This document shows, piece after piece, positions 10,910 through 24,010 of a stretch of 64,000 nt of DNA (its first letter is position 1; each line of letters begins with the position of its first letter). The notes beneath the pieces were generated by a model, which worked only from the letters and a program-made list of their open reading frames with translations, had not been told where the DNA came from and did not search any database. Source of the stretch: Homalodisca vitripennis (Eukaryota > Arthropoda > Insecta > Hemiptera > Cicadellidae); NCBI RefSeq assembly GCF_021130785.1, contig NC_060211.1, positions 121,779,001-121,843,000 on the forward strand, in the 5' to 3' direction. The position numbers and the translations under genes were made by a program.

Positions 10910-12170
10910 CAATTAATCAATCAAATAGTCATTTACAGTAACTTCTAATAGCCTTTAATATAATAAAGTTTAAAAGAATAAAGTTACAATTTTAATCTGA
11001 ATGACATTTATTAGTATTGGTTATTCTTATAACTTTCATTACTGACGGTGATTTTCTTATGACTTGGATTACTTGAATTTGAGTTTTAAATTTGGTTTAA
11101 CAATACGGGAATGTGCTTTCACTAATATTATTTTTGCCGCTTATATGAGTGTAATAATGCTCCAATTTTATTGGTATTACTTTCATTTCATGGTAACATT
11201 AAAAATTTGATAAGAATATTTTAAATTAAATAGAAAATACCTTTACAAATACATTTTGAAATAGGAGGCAAGATAACAAACAGCATCATGTAAAAGTTTC
11301 AATTTTATTTAAATGTTGTGTCTTAAACCAATTAGGACGAGCTTGATAACTGTCTACTTGCGGTAAAGCTTAATTTACTAGCTTACATTAAATAGATTAT
11401 TTATGACATCATAGACTCACATGAGCCTTACATACACGTTTTCGTATGCTAAGCGTACATTAATATACAGTTGCGGTAGTTAAATTCAATTATTGCTTTG
11501 TTTACAGTAATAGATTGTTTCAAAAATCATTTTAAGTTATAACGTGTTCCTATAAATTGGGTTGGTGTTATAGATGTCATGTTTTTCGGACACACGTTTC
11601 CAGGTGGCTCGTTTCTGGGCACTATTGTAAAAGAAACATTTAAAAATATCAATGAAGCAAACAAGTTTTCATTATCTTATATGAAAACATTTACAACTGT
11701 ATTCATTGAGTGTTGTAACAGTGTTTTAATAGTGTAAAAAAAAACTGGAAAGCAGTTATAGGGTTAACTTTTGTTATGAGTACTTTACTACTGATCAAGC
11801 ACTGTGTACTTATATGTTCTCATATGTTTCGGCCTCTTTGGCAAAATTCAACTGATATATAAAAGAAGGTTTAAAAGAGTCACAAGCAGCTGTTTAACAT
11901 CAGGTAACTCATATTGTAAAACTTAAGATCCTTACTATTATTTTTCCAAATTTCTTTCAAAAAACTTTTATTTAGATTTTAATTATATGAAACATTTTTG
12001 AACTTCAACGAATATAAAAAAGAGAGCTGAATTGGTCCTGCCGTTCTCAAAATAATTTATTATCAAAACATCTAACGATATATTTTTATTTATAAGATTC
12101 CTATCTGGATAAATATTGACTCAGTTAAACGTTATGTTATATTGGAAAAACACGCGTTCATTTCTTGCTA
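10910..12170. other. AT-rich DNA, nothing recognised
   Basis: No gene, RNA, repeat block or transposon end is seen by eye. Confidence 0.5.
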
Positions 12171-12175
12171 TATAC

Positions 12176-12275
12176 TTTTTTCACAAATTCGCAATATGAC
12201 GCAACTATCTTCGTCGTAAACGCCCCACTGGCACTTGGAATCCTTGGATTCAGAAGCGATAAGCTCCGGATATTG
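12176..12275 (-). CDS. Candidate internal exon, unknown protein
   Basis: A GC-richer 100-base segment is bounded on the minus strand by an acceptor-like aatcatag (AG at 12276-12277) and a donor-like GTATAT (GT at 12174-12175). The frame is open throughout, 33 codons plus one base, and includes S-K-C-Q-W-G-V-Y-D-E-D-S-C-V-I-L and later C-E-K. Acidic and cysteine content differs from AT-driven random frames. No neighbouring exon is identified and the family is not recognised. It could be a chance frame or a captured fragment. Confidence 0.35.
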
Positions 12276-12289
12276 CTATGATTAATTGA

Positions 12290-15210
12290 TTATGAAGTAT
12301 AAAATACCACCGGATAGCTACTTGAAACGATATTTCACAATAAATGGAGTGAATATTGCAGGAGTTTTACTAAAATCTAATCGGAATAGCTGTTTCACTA
12401 TATGCTCTGAATTTCTAGCAAAAAATGTTTCAAGTGACTATTTTGTAAGGATTTAGAGAATTTACTTCAATCGAAATTAATCTCTGAATGAAACCGATGT
12501 ATATGTTTTAGTTGCTGTTCAGTACCTAGCAAATACGTGGAAAATATCACGCTCATGGTCCAATTCATGTGTACCCCAGAACTAATAGGGAATACACTTC
12601 TTGGAATCTAAACGTAGTAATAATCTTTCATTAGTGTGGATAAGAAATATAGGGGCGGTTTCATCAACTCAGTTTGAAGCTTATATGACGTGAATTCCAA
12701 GCTTTCTTAAAATTAAGGATACCCGATAATTTAATAAGGAGTCTACCTTTTGTATTCTTTTGGATTGGACGTAAGAATTACCTCAAACAATTTTATTATA
12801 AATTATTATAAAAAAGAAAAACTCAAACTGCATCATGTCTATATTATTAGTAAATAGTAGTCACCCTTTATCTATATTAGTCTCTTAGAAAAGAATACTG
12901 ATCAGTATGTTTCAGATTTAATTTCGTACAAGAAAGTGCAATACTTCCAAAATAGATTAAATGATACACTTTTATTTTTACGTTACTTTAAAATCAAATA
13001 CTTAAATATTAATAAGACAAATTTAATTAAAACTAAAAACCTTTTGTGTATTTTTAAATAAAAACGGCGTTAGTGAATATAATACTTGGTATTATTTTGC
13101 ATTCATTTAAATACGTACCAAATATTAAAAGGGTTTACATTATAACAGTCTGTAGAGAGACATACAATGAGCATTAAAATTCTGCTAAACTGCAGGAATA
13201 ATAATTAAATGCAAATGAACTCCCACAGAGATTAACTTGAAATGTACAGCCCACTGACAGCTGACTTCAATAATCAGATCACTATTGTCGATTTCTGTCT
13301 GTTGTACCAATTAAATGCTAATCTATAAAGTTTGGATTCCAACTAGTACTTGCTCTTCTGCGGTTCCACAAGTCAAATATACTTTTCACGCCGGGAGTTG
13401 TTAGGTAAGTACCAACTTGAGGAATTCTCCACTGTTTTACTCGATCTATATTTTATATAAAATATTGTTTGATCCATACATCAACCATGCATATCCCAAC
13501 ACATGCGGTTACCCATATTAAAGTGAACAATACTGGTCTGCTGACTACTACTACTGGTTTAAATAAACGAACATTGGAATATAAAAAAAATAAATAAAAC
13601 AAACGTACAGTGTTATTAGAACAACAATATACAAAAATATTAAAATTTGTATCGGGTTAACTATTTAAATTATTACTGAAAGTTAGAATTGTATGGTTAG
13701 ATACATGATATTGTGTTATTTAAAATAGGTTTTAATATGAGCATGGGAAAGCTTCTTGATCTCTGATAGTCTTCAATTTTTTATCCAAATGCTGAAAAGC
13801 TAATGTATTAAAGAAATAACAAAACCTGATTAAGGATATTAATATTCGATGTTTGAATTTTAAATACAGAATTTACATTGTCATTCAACAACTTCTCACC
13901 TCTTGAGAACTTCCTGAGAGTTATCGATTGTTGGAATAATATTTTTTAGATATTTCAGTTTTAAATATAACTACATGATTGAAGGATCATAATATTCTAC
14001 TGCATTCAATTGTTTTCTAGTTTCAGTGTGTATAATAAGATTACTACCACAGCTTTAGGGGCTTTAAAGCATAATGCGTACCAAACGAAATAGGTACACA
14101 CTTATGCACAATTTCTATAGGACTTTGCTATTTATAATCATCTGACCATTTACTTTTGTGGAATTGATACTGGATCCTACCTTTAAAAATCTCAATAATA
14201 CAGTATAAAATAACAAACCTAATCACATTCTTACATTTTGACGAACAAAATATGTCTATTATATCGTATGAATGATAACGGTGAAATAATAAGATTCTAC
14301 TAATATACACTCTTTTATTATTTATGACGCTGGTACGTCTACTTTTACTACTATTACACTGATGCTGTTAATAATAACAATAATACTAATAATACCATTA
14401 TTCTATAAATGTTTACTGAACGGAGAAAAAGGTATTGCCTATTTATACAGCTTGTATATAGCCTTAACAGTATTAAAAATGGCTAACAAAAATGACTACA
14501 ACTCCACGCCTTATTTTGTAAGGTTTATCGGTTGCATTATACAATCATGTGGTCTAATTGAATACAAATACAGCAAATATGATGCCTACCTCTCAAACCC
14601 TTGTAATGAAATTTACATTACAGCAAAATTGATGCATAGCAAATTAAATAAATATTCAATTTTGATTCAGTTATACGTCTATTAAGGCCGTAAATTAGAG
14701 TAAAATTTTATTGCATTGATTTAAATACTTTATTTGCATTTATTTGTATGTGGTACAAATAAATAGATGTACCAGTCAAAGGAGAATTCATTATCACTGA
14801 ACAGTTAGTGGTCTCAGTTACATAACTAAACCCCTTTTCCTAAGTAAACCACTGCAGACACAAAAAGCATTTTAATCGAGCTTTGAATCCCTTTGAATGA
14901 GTTTCAGGCTAACCCAAACCCGTTATGAAATAATGTGTATCTATGCCTTGTTTTGTGTTGGTTGTTCAATATTTGTTCTTAACACGAACTTTGTATCAAT
15001 GATTTCCCCTTCCTTTCCTTTAATTAAACTTCAAGGACACATTAAACAACTAACTTAACAACCATACATATCGTCTAGAGTTAAATATTCTGTTTTGAAA
15101 TAATAGTTTAAAAATGGACAGTTACCAATTACACGAAACAACGTTCCTTTCTATTATTTAAAAAGAAGCTTGATCTTTATAATAATTTCCAATCTTTTCT
15201 TTAACTCGTG
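12290..15210. other. AT-rich DNA, nothing recognised
   Basis: The longest frame is 107 codons at 14362-14685 (plus), rich in I, L, K, N and Y, with an N-terminal hydrophobic run but no family resemblance. Part of it could be mistaken for a membrane segment, but AT-rich chance frames look like this. Nothing else is seen. Confidence 0.45.
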
Positions 15211-15215
15211 GTTAA

Positions 15216-15306
15216 ATCTATAAAGTATACATCACTTAATTACCTTGGCCCATCCCCAGAATCTTATACTGTTAACTCTTACTGTACATGACTTTGCAAG
15301 ACTAGG
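15216..15306. repeat. Duplicated block B, copy 1
   Basis: It aligns with 17951-18045: 'ccatccccagaatcttatac' versus 'ctatccctagaatcttatac', then 'gttaactcttactgt' versus 'gtttactgttactct', then 'ttgcaag'. Both copies lie in the same orientation, 2.7 kb apart. Confidence 0.6.
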
Positions 15307-15519
15307 TTGTCGCAAATCAACTGTTAATGCATTTAGGCCAGAGATGTAATGCTTAGACATCACATAAGCTTAAAACATTATTATCTTATTTATTTATTTA
15401 TTCCCACAGTACAAACCTATTTTTACAGAACTAATATATTTTAGATGGCTTAAAATCATACCTGAAGTACAGTAAGTTGCCATCAACAAAGACACATAAT
15501 ATGTTCAACAACTTAATAA

Positions 15520-15556
15520 CTGTAATTCACGTTTACATGAAAAACGTGAATTACAG
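15520..15556. repeat. Perfect 15-bp hairpin
   Basis: 'ctgtaattcacgttt' (15520-15534) and its exact reverse complement (15542-15556) flank a 7-base loop. Directly downstream a 'gaaaaacaatgttaacat' unit occurs twice (about 15561-15603), so the area has seen local duplication. Confidence 0.9.
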
Positions 15557-15972
15557 AAATGAAAAACAATGTTAACATGTTAACATGAAAAACAATGTTA
15601 ACATTAAAAAAATTACTTATCAGAATGCAATATCTAATCAAAACAGTATGACTTACACCAAGATGTAAATGATAAACAAAATGCAACTAATTAATAAATA
15701 GCCAAAAGTACTACTCCTAGTAAACAGTGGCAGATACTGTAGCGAAAAAACGTAAATTTTCAGTGTTATTATTAGGGTTATTATTTAGTAAATGTAAACT
15801 TTTATATCCAAAGAAAAACACCGGTAATACTCCAGTTAATATGCACTAGATACAACAAAAATCTATAACAATGAATAACAAAAGCATACATAGAGACAAA
15901 TAAAACAAAATGACAGTTTGTTGGGCGAAGCACTAGAAACAGAGTGCATGCATGGCACAGTAAGTTACCGTC

Positions 15973-16079
15973 TCACGCGACAACCAGTGTAGCACCACAA
16001 GGACACACCAAATGCCCCTCAATGGTAACAAGATGAAACACCAAGTAGCCCTCTAAAGGCACCACCAAGAAAACACCAC
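15973..16079 (-). other. GC-rich tail next to the LINE fragment
   Basis: This GC-rich stretch continues an open minus-strand frame from the LINE fragment but reads as repetitive G, V and L codons. It may be the LINE 3' untranslated end or unrelated simple sequence. Confidence 0.35.
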
Positions 16080-16870
16080 CTAGACGGCACCAGACACGAC
16101 ACCCCACTCCCGATATCCTGAAGGCAAATTCAGCAAAGAAATCGAAGAGTCCTGCGACACTGTTGCTATCTGGCTGTAGCCTTGGGATGGGACTGTGGAG
16201 CTGGTAGTTTATGCCAAAAATGCTAGTCGCAAACAAGTGTTGACACCGGGTTCTAGATGAAACCCTGATATAGATCAAACGAGAAGGGCTGGGCAGTCAA
16301 TTTTGCCGTTCAGAATCTTGTGGAGCAGTGTCAGGTCGTAAAGCTTACGTGTAGAAGAGAGGTATTTGAGCTTTTAGTAATGTTAAATCTCAGCAATGGG
16401 GACGTCTAAATAGTTTAATCCCATAGACCGCCCTAATAAACCTCCTCTGAACGGATTGGAGTCTATCGATTTGTCCGATCTGATTAGGGGTCCAAATGGC
16501 AGAAGGGAATTCCAGATTCTGGCCAACTAATGTCTTGTAAAGAACCACCAGGGCCCGCGAGCTAAGTCCAAATCCAACCGAGCTGACAATAAATCCCAAC
16601 ATTCGAGAGGCTTTGGGACAAAATGCTAGTTGAATTCCAGTCAAGAAAAACACCGAGGTCTAAACTGTCAGACCTTTCAATGGCGATTCTGATAGTTCAT
16701 AATGATTTGGTTCTTTTTCGGATGGAAGGTAATTTATTTGGATTTGACAGGATTGACTGACATGATATTTGCCTTGCATCACACACACATCGTTTATAAA
16801 TAGGTAGAAAAGAACGATCCAAAATGGAAGCTCTGGGAAACTCCAGAAGTGGCAGTGAATGGGGAAGAAG
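16080..16870 (-). mobile_element. LINE retrotransposon fragment (Jockey/CR1-like), RT palm and thumb, broken
   Basis: In order on the minus strand, the fragment shows a reverse-transcriptase motif like S-G-V-S-Q-S-F-H-F-G-S-F followed by L-F-Y-L-F-I-N-D-V-C (about 16780-16860). It then shows a D-L-G-V-F-L-D segment (about 16640), C-P-K-A-S-R-M-L-G-F-I and L-E-F-P-S-A-I-W-T-P-N-Q with I-D-R-L-Q-S-V-Q-R-R-F-I-R (16400-16620). Last come L-H-K-I-L-N-G-K-I-D-C-P and a F-G-I-N-Y-Q-L-H-S-P tail (16130-16350). These match the palm-to-C-terminus order of Jockey/CR1-type LINE ORF2. Three frames are used, so frameshifts are present. The expected Y-A-D-D catalytic box between the N-D-V-C and D-L-G-V segments is missing, implying an internal deletion. 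The endonuclease and ORF1 are also absent. It is a dead copy. Confidence 0.85.
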
Positions 16871-16884
16871 TTAATAATATGTAA

Positions 16885-17690
16885 CTTGAAATTAGTATTA
16901 AAATTATTCAATAAAATCACATTACACTTTATTTTATATGTAATCAAATAATTACAATCCCGAAAATACAATACTGAAAATAACGTTACATGGGCTAAGG
17001 CCTGTGCATGACGACGAGCTCTTATTTAAAATAAAGTCAGTAGAACAGGAAATTTTATTTATCCATACATTAATCACAGTTCAATTCTTACAACACGTCA
17101 CACAGAAAAAACTGAAAATATCAACAAAAGCGGTTAAACATGCAATAAATGCTGACATGTCGGCAAAGCAACTGAAATTAGCTATAGTAAAATGTTGTAA
17201 AAAACTATACATCTGAGTGGGAATTATTAAATGGGTGGGATTAATTTATTCATGAATAATAATACCAAACGGCCAGACCAGAAATGGTATAACTCAAAGC
17301 TATGCAAATATGAAAATAAATACAGAGAATAAAAAGTATGGATCCTATAAATACCATAATCATTATTTCTCGGTAAATTTTAAACACCGCATTTTCATCA
17401 GTATAGCAAGATTGCCTGTGTCCCCCAATTACCTAATATTATGTTTTAATGTAAACATCCGTCTTGTTATAGATTTTTGATTTGAAATAAATAATTTTAC
17501 AGTGAGTGAAAGGTAGAGGTAGCTACCTCTTACCAGTAAAAAATGGTTATTAACTCAAATTTTAAATATCCATAGGTCAAAAATGAACAAATCATGAAGA
17601 AAGTTATGACATTTAAACTTTTATTTAATGAATCAGTTTTTACTATAAAATAAAATATGTACGATTCACAATTAGAAATTCTACCAGTAT
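16885..17690. other. AT-rich DNA, nothing recognised
   Basis: A 70-codon frame (17004-17216) has no recognisable domain. No repeat block is seen. Confidence 0.5.
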
Positions 17691-17703
17691 TAAATTTTAT
17701 TTA

Positions 17704-17876
17704 ACTTACAAACTTCAGTGTTTTCTTAAAATATGCTTTAACTGCTCCTCATGAATGGTCGGGCAATGTGATAACGTGTTGTAAAATACTGAAGTGGGAA
17801 GTTTAATAGATTCCTGCGTGACTTTTAGAATATCACATTTCAGTTACTTAAATATATTAGATTTGTGCACTTTTGT
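17704..17876. repeat. Duplicated block A, copy 2
   Basis: Start of the second large unit; aligns with 205-385. Confidence 0.6.
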
Positions 17877-17950
17877 TCTTAATTATCAATATTGTCTTAA
17901 TATCTTTCTGCACGCAGTAATACACGGTGATGTATGAGATGACGTAATTC

Positions 17951-18045
17951 GGTTTATAAGGTCTACACTACTTTAATATCGTGGTCTATCCCTAGAATCT
18001 TATACGGTTTACTGTTACTCTAATAGTTGACATTGCAAGCTTACT
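17951..18045. repeat. Duplicated block B, copy 2
   Basis: Aligns with 15216-15306 in the same orientation. Confidence 0.6.
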
Positions 18046-18122
18046 CGATAGCTCCTCCTCTACATATCAAGCTTTTTATACGTGATGTTTAAATACGTGG
18101 TAACATCGCTACCATAGTGCAG

Positions 18123-18158
18123 AGGTACGCCAAGTTGCTGGGACCAGACTACATCTGA
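18123..18158 (+). CDS. Possible terminal exon, very short
   Basis: An acceptor-like 'ccatagtgcag' precedes a GC-richer frame R-Y-A-K-L-L-G-P-D-Y-I-stop (TGA 18156-18158). Codons such as TAC, GCC, AAG, CTG and GAC contrast with the AT-rich flanks. Only 11 codons are involved, no upstream exon is identified, and another frame is also open, so chance is likely. Confidence 0.15.
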   Translation, partial: RYAKLLGPDYI

Positions 18159-18500
18159 GTTATTTGTTGCTATTTGTAGCAAAGCTTGCTAGGAATGTTA
18201 CTGTGAGTTTTTCTCACTATTACACATTAAATATTGATATTTATGTTACTTTTTCCCGTAGAAATATTTAAAAATTTGAATTAGCCGCTATTTTGAAATA
18301 GCGACATCTTGGTAGCAAAAATAGAAAAAAATGCTGTTCCAAATCATGGACTATAGGAACTTATATTTTCCTCGAGCACGTGTAAGGTCCCTTATTAAAC
18401 ATTAGTGTATAATAATATTAAAACTCTGTTATCTACACTTGTAAGTAATGAATATATAAAAGTATAGTTTAATGAATATAGGTAGTACTGAACATGTTAG

Positions 18501-18735
18501 GACAGGGTGTAATATAGATGAAGCGTAAAGTTTGTAACAAAATTACTGAACTCCTGTAGGGCTGTGAAACTGTGTTTGACTGTTGTCTTAACTTTGCTGT
18601 TAATGCTCTTCCGATAAAAGTCAGAAGGCTATAGCTTTAATTTTTTCCCGATACGATCAGCGACCATCCATCAAAAGAGTAACCACGCCCTAAGTTATAT
18701 TAACTCTAGGCTCGATAACCACTGTACAATGCCAT
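18501..18735 (-). repeat. Duplicated block C, copy 3 (long form)
   Basis: It pairs with 1478-1690 over about 210 bases. The 24 bases upstream of the shared core ('gacagggtgtaatatagatg') match the 7465 and 31021 copies. The minus-strand frame after ttcacag reads L-Q-E-F-S-N-F-V-T-N-F-T-L-H-L, then a stop about six codons later. Confidence 0.65.
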
Positions 18736-19233
18736 CATTGAAAAATATTTCAAGCATAGCATTAAAGAAAAACTACGAGCAAAATTATTGAATACTAACC
18801 TTGCTGTAATGTATGATTGAGTAAAACCAAATCTTAAAAATAATATTTCTGTGTTACATATTAAATTTGTTTGGGAGCCCAAAATGTATCACACATCAAA
18901 GATGAAATTATAGACCTCTGTTTTTTATCTTGCAAATTATGTAAAAATAGTAGTTATAAAAGTGTACTTAATAATTATAGCAATTTTAAACTTATCCAAT
19001 TGTGATAACTACGATTTTATATAGTAATTTTATCAATAAGCTCTAATCTATTTAAACGTTTTACAAACTTCTGCTGTTTTCAATATACTACTTTTTACTA
19101 TATTAAATTATTCTTGCTATTTAACTTAAGTAATTAATAATAACACGTACTTAAAATATTACATTTTGCTTGAAATATTTGTTGTATAGAATTAAAAGTA
19201 GTTACATTTTGAAATGTAATCGTTGCAATCATG

Positions 19234-19421
19234 CAACGGTATGACAGGATAACAATTATTGTCATGTAGTATGTATTATAACACAGTCAATGACTTGTTT
19301 GATTACAAACTATGTACGGAGGACACATTCAAACCAGCTAAACGGTATAAATTATTATTTGGGTGGTACTTTTCTGTTATTTTATTAGAGGTTAATGCAC
19401 TATTCGTATTCTAACATGACC
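19234..19421 (-). repeat. Duplicated block D, copy 2 (broken frame)
   Basis: The most diverged D copy. It keeps the minus-strand readings P-F-S-W-F-E-C and V-I-K-Q-V-I-D but has two adjacent TAA codons upstream and a TAG inside. It is a pseudo-copy if block D is an exon. It sits between C and E, where the first unit lacks D. Confidence 0.5.
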
Positions 19422-20082
19422 TTATTATTTGCAATTATTAAATTAGCAACTAATATGCACCACAGTTTTCATTCGGATTTACAAAATTAGGTAAAGGCGA
19501 AAGAACAACAAAATCTGAAATATAATTTTATCAATAATAAGTACATTTCAAGAAACACTATTTAAATGCAGATGGCAGAGCAAATTCATTCATTATAAAT
19601 ATTGAATTTGCCGTTAGATATAAAATTTGATAAAGTTAAATTGATTTCAAAGCAAAGAGCAAAATGTATGATAACTAAGGTTTTTTTAAGCAATATGGTA
19701 ACAATGTGGTCCCGATACGGTTTTAAAGGGGTTACGAGAACGATATTTGTAGTTTAATGTCGTGTGGTGCATTGTAGTTGAAAACTGCTACATTTTAACT
19801 TATATCAGTAGTATGTATTGATTAATCAATTTACAACACAACAATTTATATTTGATATTATACTTTTCTCTTGTAGGTTAAGAAATTATATATACATAAG
19901 TGCATTACTTACGTAAAATATATTACAACTGTCTATCTATATGTTATATACTATTATATTGAATGCTAATTGGCTTCGAACACCTGTTAAGTATGTAAAT
20001 AACTATATACAAGTTAAAATTGGACTACCATTTTTGTTGACACCAAAAGTAAAAAGAGAGCGATAAAAGAGAGGTCTAGTAG

Positions 20083-20188
20083 AGTACGACATACATGAGA
20101 CAAACTTGAGTGGATGGGGAAGTGAGCGGCTAAAATCCAAGAACAGGTTTAGCGCTAAGCCAATAAAGTCATGTTATATCACTTTTTG
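20083..20188. repeat. Duplicated block E, copy 2
   Basis: Nearly identical to 2202-2308. The minus-strand frame after TTTTAG is open (..H-F-P-I-H-S-S-L-S-H-V-C-R-T) and continues about 20 codons. The plus strand is also open in this and the first copy only. Confidence 0.7.
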
Positions 20189-20589
20189 ACAAAAACATTT
20201 CTTCAAATCTCTTATATTTTTATTTAGTCAACAATATTTTCACTATTTTTAGTATATTAATATTGTTTCTTCTACTCATTAAAAACTTTGAGTGGAAATT
20301 AAAAGAATTTCATTTTTATTACATTTTAAATTAGGAACAGACAATAACTTTAAAATACAAATTCGCTATAAGAATTAGGATTACTCATATTATACCACCT
20401 TAAGAAATGTTTGATATCTGTAAAATAGCTTTCGTTCATAATGAATAAAAGTTTGTATAACAGTTTTAGTCCTTGATAAAAAGTAGGCAAAGAAAAATTT
20501 AGAAGAAATTAGTTATATGGAAGGTTATACGTTATTTATTTTAATGAGTAGTTCTAAAAATGAACAACCATTATGAAATATACAATTTT

Positions 20590-20935
20590 AATTAAACATA
20601 AATAATCTATTTCATTTCCATTATTTAGAAAAACGCTTTATTAAAATATTATGAGCCATGAAAAACATGTGCTACATTATTTCACATTGGTTCGCAGTAA
20701 CTACCAATGAAATAAAATATACTTAAACATACTATTGTTAACGGATTAACACGACTCGTTTTTGTTTTTAAACCCTTACATATTACAGGGAAGGATTTAT
20801 GTAAAAACGTAACATAAAGGTTTTGGTTTTGGATATCATAGACATACAAGAACTGCTTTTAATGTAGATTTGTATATGTATATCGTAGAATGTATATTGC
20901 CAGTAGCATAGAATTTACTCTCAATAACTAACATT
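20590..20935. repeat. Duplicated block F, copy 2
   Basis: Aligns with 2700-3030 over most of its length. Confidence 0.5.
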
Positions 20936-20939
20936 TAAA

Positions 20940-23900
20940 TTTATAATGTAAAATAACTATTAATGTACAAAAGTTCCAAAGGTCATCTTAAACCAGTAAA
21001 TAAACTTAATTAATGAAATAATTCTTAAAAAATACTTAGATAAAACAAAAAGGTCAAAAATTGATGAAAACTCTAAGAAGTACAAAGCAATTATTACACT
21101 CAAGGAGACTTTCATATTATTTTAATTTCTTTTCGTTCAGTGCAAAATTTTTTAATATAGCGTTCATTGAAAAATAATTGTCTCTATTGATTTTCTGAAT
21201 ATTGTTAGATAAAATAGCCACCCTACTACCATCATATATGTGATCATTAGCGTAACGTTCTCGCTGTTTTTTGTGGTATACGTTTACTGTTTAACGCGTT
21301 ATTTTATATAATACTAACACTATAATTATTAGCCTCTGTTACCGTCTCTTTAGGTACACTATTATGCTTCATTTACCATGTATCAGTTCTCTACATTATA
21401 TCATTTTACAGTAGTAGCACTACTTAATTTACTTAATTAGATCATTTATTTACACGTAAATAATTAGATACAAAATACCAAAGTTGTTACATTCAAAGAA
21501 TGATTTCCCTTTATAAAAAGAATAAAATCCTTTATATAAAATAATTTTTTGTGTTTTAATGTAATAACTGCTTATGAATCTTCTATTCATAACAAACATT
21601 TAGATGATTTATTAGTTTAATTTTGTAACACACATGCACGGTAATATGTCATAGTGGATATGGATGTTCCATTCAAAAAAGATACAAAATATATCATGTC
21701 AAAACCCACATGGTTTAAAGAAATTCACACAGTGTTAAAACCTTAGTTACTAGAAACCAAATCTTCTCATTAATAACCCAAGAAGGATTCATTTCTTACT
21801 GAATTATATAAATACCACTATAAAGAACGCTTTTTACATTACAACCCAAGGATTTATATCTGGACAAGTCAACGGACGTTCTAAGCACTAACCGTAAATT
21901 ATGGCAACATGATAACCTGATTGATAGCCTAGTTTACTGTATAGGACGATTATTGAGTGTGAGTAACTCCCTCATTGTTAAAGACTAATGCAAACCTAGA
22001 CACGAGCCTAAACACACACTTGCCCGCTTTGACTGGAAGTTGTGGAGAAAGCTTCACCCTACTTCAAAGGTACCATGGCTGAGGTTACTATCATATTTTA
22101 TGATGGTCACTCCGCATTCCACGCAGAAGACCATATAGGTGCAGTGAGGGATTTTCTCCGTTTCTTGGGACACAAAAACTAACACTTTAAAAGACTTTTC
22201 CATACTTTTCTTCCTTAAAAATGTATCTATAGCTACAAGTAACATTTCAGCATAGGCCTACTAAAATTATGAATATAACAACCCAAGTAAATTTGTATTT
22301 GTTGTAATTAATATACTTTGTAAAGAAATAGCATCTACTAATTATAAAAAGTGTACCCTGCCTTTGACCGGTGTGCTTGCCGTTTTTATATAATATTGTA
22401 TATTTTAAATGTTGTACTTTGTTAAAATCTCTAGTAAAAATATGTCAGATAATATATTTATGTTTCTCCTACTGTTTTCTCTCTCTCCAAGCTCTTGCTA
22501 TTTAAGCAACGAATAATACATTTTTTATATCTTACTTATCGGTTCGTTTCAAGTCAAAACCAAAAAGGTTTCGCAGGTAGAGACATGACGTATAAGCTAG
22601 TACAGCTGTGTTCTACGTATGTTACAACGAAGGCTTTGCGCTTTTAACGAGCAATTTATATGTCTGTGCAGTCCAACTCTTTCTGAGTAATGATTAACTA
22701 GTTTGTTTAAAACAACTTTTACAATACGTGTTTTTCATTGAATTTGTTGCCTTTTTAACATAGTTTTGTCCCGTAAACTACAATTCATTCAAAAGAGCTA
22801 GCAAAACATGTCTTGTCTTTTTTAATAGAAAAATGTTTCTACACCCTAAGTGAATTTATTGGAAATAAATAGTCTGTATGTATAGATATAACTTGTATCT
22901 TTGTAATATGTATGACGCAATCCAATGCATGTTACATGTCTGATGGAAATAAAAGATATTTGATTTGTACTTTTAAATCGTATACATTTGTGTTATTTAC
23001 ACGCTTAATATAGATAATTCTGTTTAATAATGATCTATATAATAATTCTATTTTGGGATTAACTTATTATGTAATGTTATATTCATTTCTGCGTGTAGAA
23101 CTTATCTCCTATAGGAATGATCGAGTATACTAATGTAATTTATGTTCTGCATCACTCAGGTGGCTAAATGTTTTTAAAATTTGCCTATCAATCTTCTTAC
23201 TTGATACCTCAAGATTAAATTGATCTATAGACTTAAAACCGTGTATTAAATCTTATTTTCATACAGGAAGAATTGAATTTGGTCTACTATCATCATATCT
23301 CTTAGCGTAATCGTCCTAACTATATCCTCGTTATATCTGTGCTATGTCTGCTAACATACACGTCCTCATATCCCTGGTCAACTGTTGACACAATGATAGA
23401 ATAATACTAATTTACTACATTTTTTAATCTAATCAGTATTAAAGTTATTTATAAATGTTTATTTTGGAACTAAAATTTTAAAATGTTATGCTTAACCATC
23501 GAAGCAATCACGAACTCTTTTATAGTAACCACATAATTGTTTTAATTCTGCCACGTTACCCACAATATTCTTTTAAATCTGTAATAATTTTAAAACTGTA
23601 GCATAAGCTCATAGGCCATCAACCAAATGATACGTTTAAGAATCTGATATTTCTTTCTTCCTTTCCGTAGTATTTTGAGAGAAGGTTCTTATAGGAATCA
23701 TTTCATAACTTAGCATGGTGTTCTCATAACGAGATATCCACCATGTCACATAGTTTTTTTTAATGAGGAACTGTCAGTTTTCAATTTAGTTATCGAAGTA
23801 GTGTACCGTTTATGGAAAAGAATAAATACGTAAATGCTTTTACAAAGGGAAACCCTTTTGAAAGTGTTATAAAATTAAGATGCCCAGTACTACTTCTCAC

Positions 23901-24000
23901 CATATAGCTTTGGTCCTCTTTTCTACAAACAACTGGCATCATAAAATATCGTGGATCTTTAAAGAATATTCGTTATTTGAACATTTAAAATTAGTTTAAA
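20940..24000. other. AT-rich DNA, nothing recognised
   Basis: About 3 kb without a recognisable gene or transposon. The first unit has only about 750 bases between F and H, so this interval contains roughly 2.3 kb of extra sequence, presumably old insertions. A 63-codon frame at 22054-22245 is treated as chance. Confidence 0.5.
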
Positions 24001-24010
24001 CACAATTTTA

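Noticed and set aside
14362..14685. 107-codon plus-strand frame with a hydrophobic N-terminus
   Set aside because: Composition is what AT-rich random sequence gives (I, L, Y, K, N) and no family resemblance was found.
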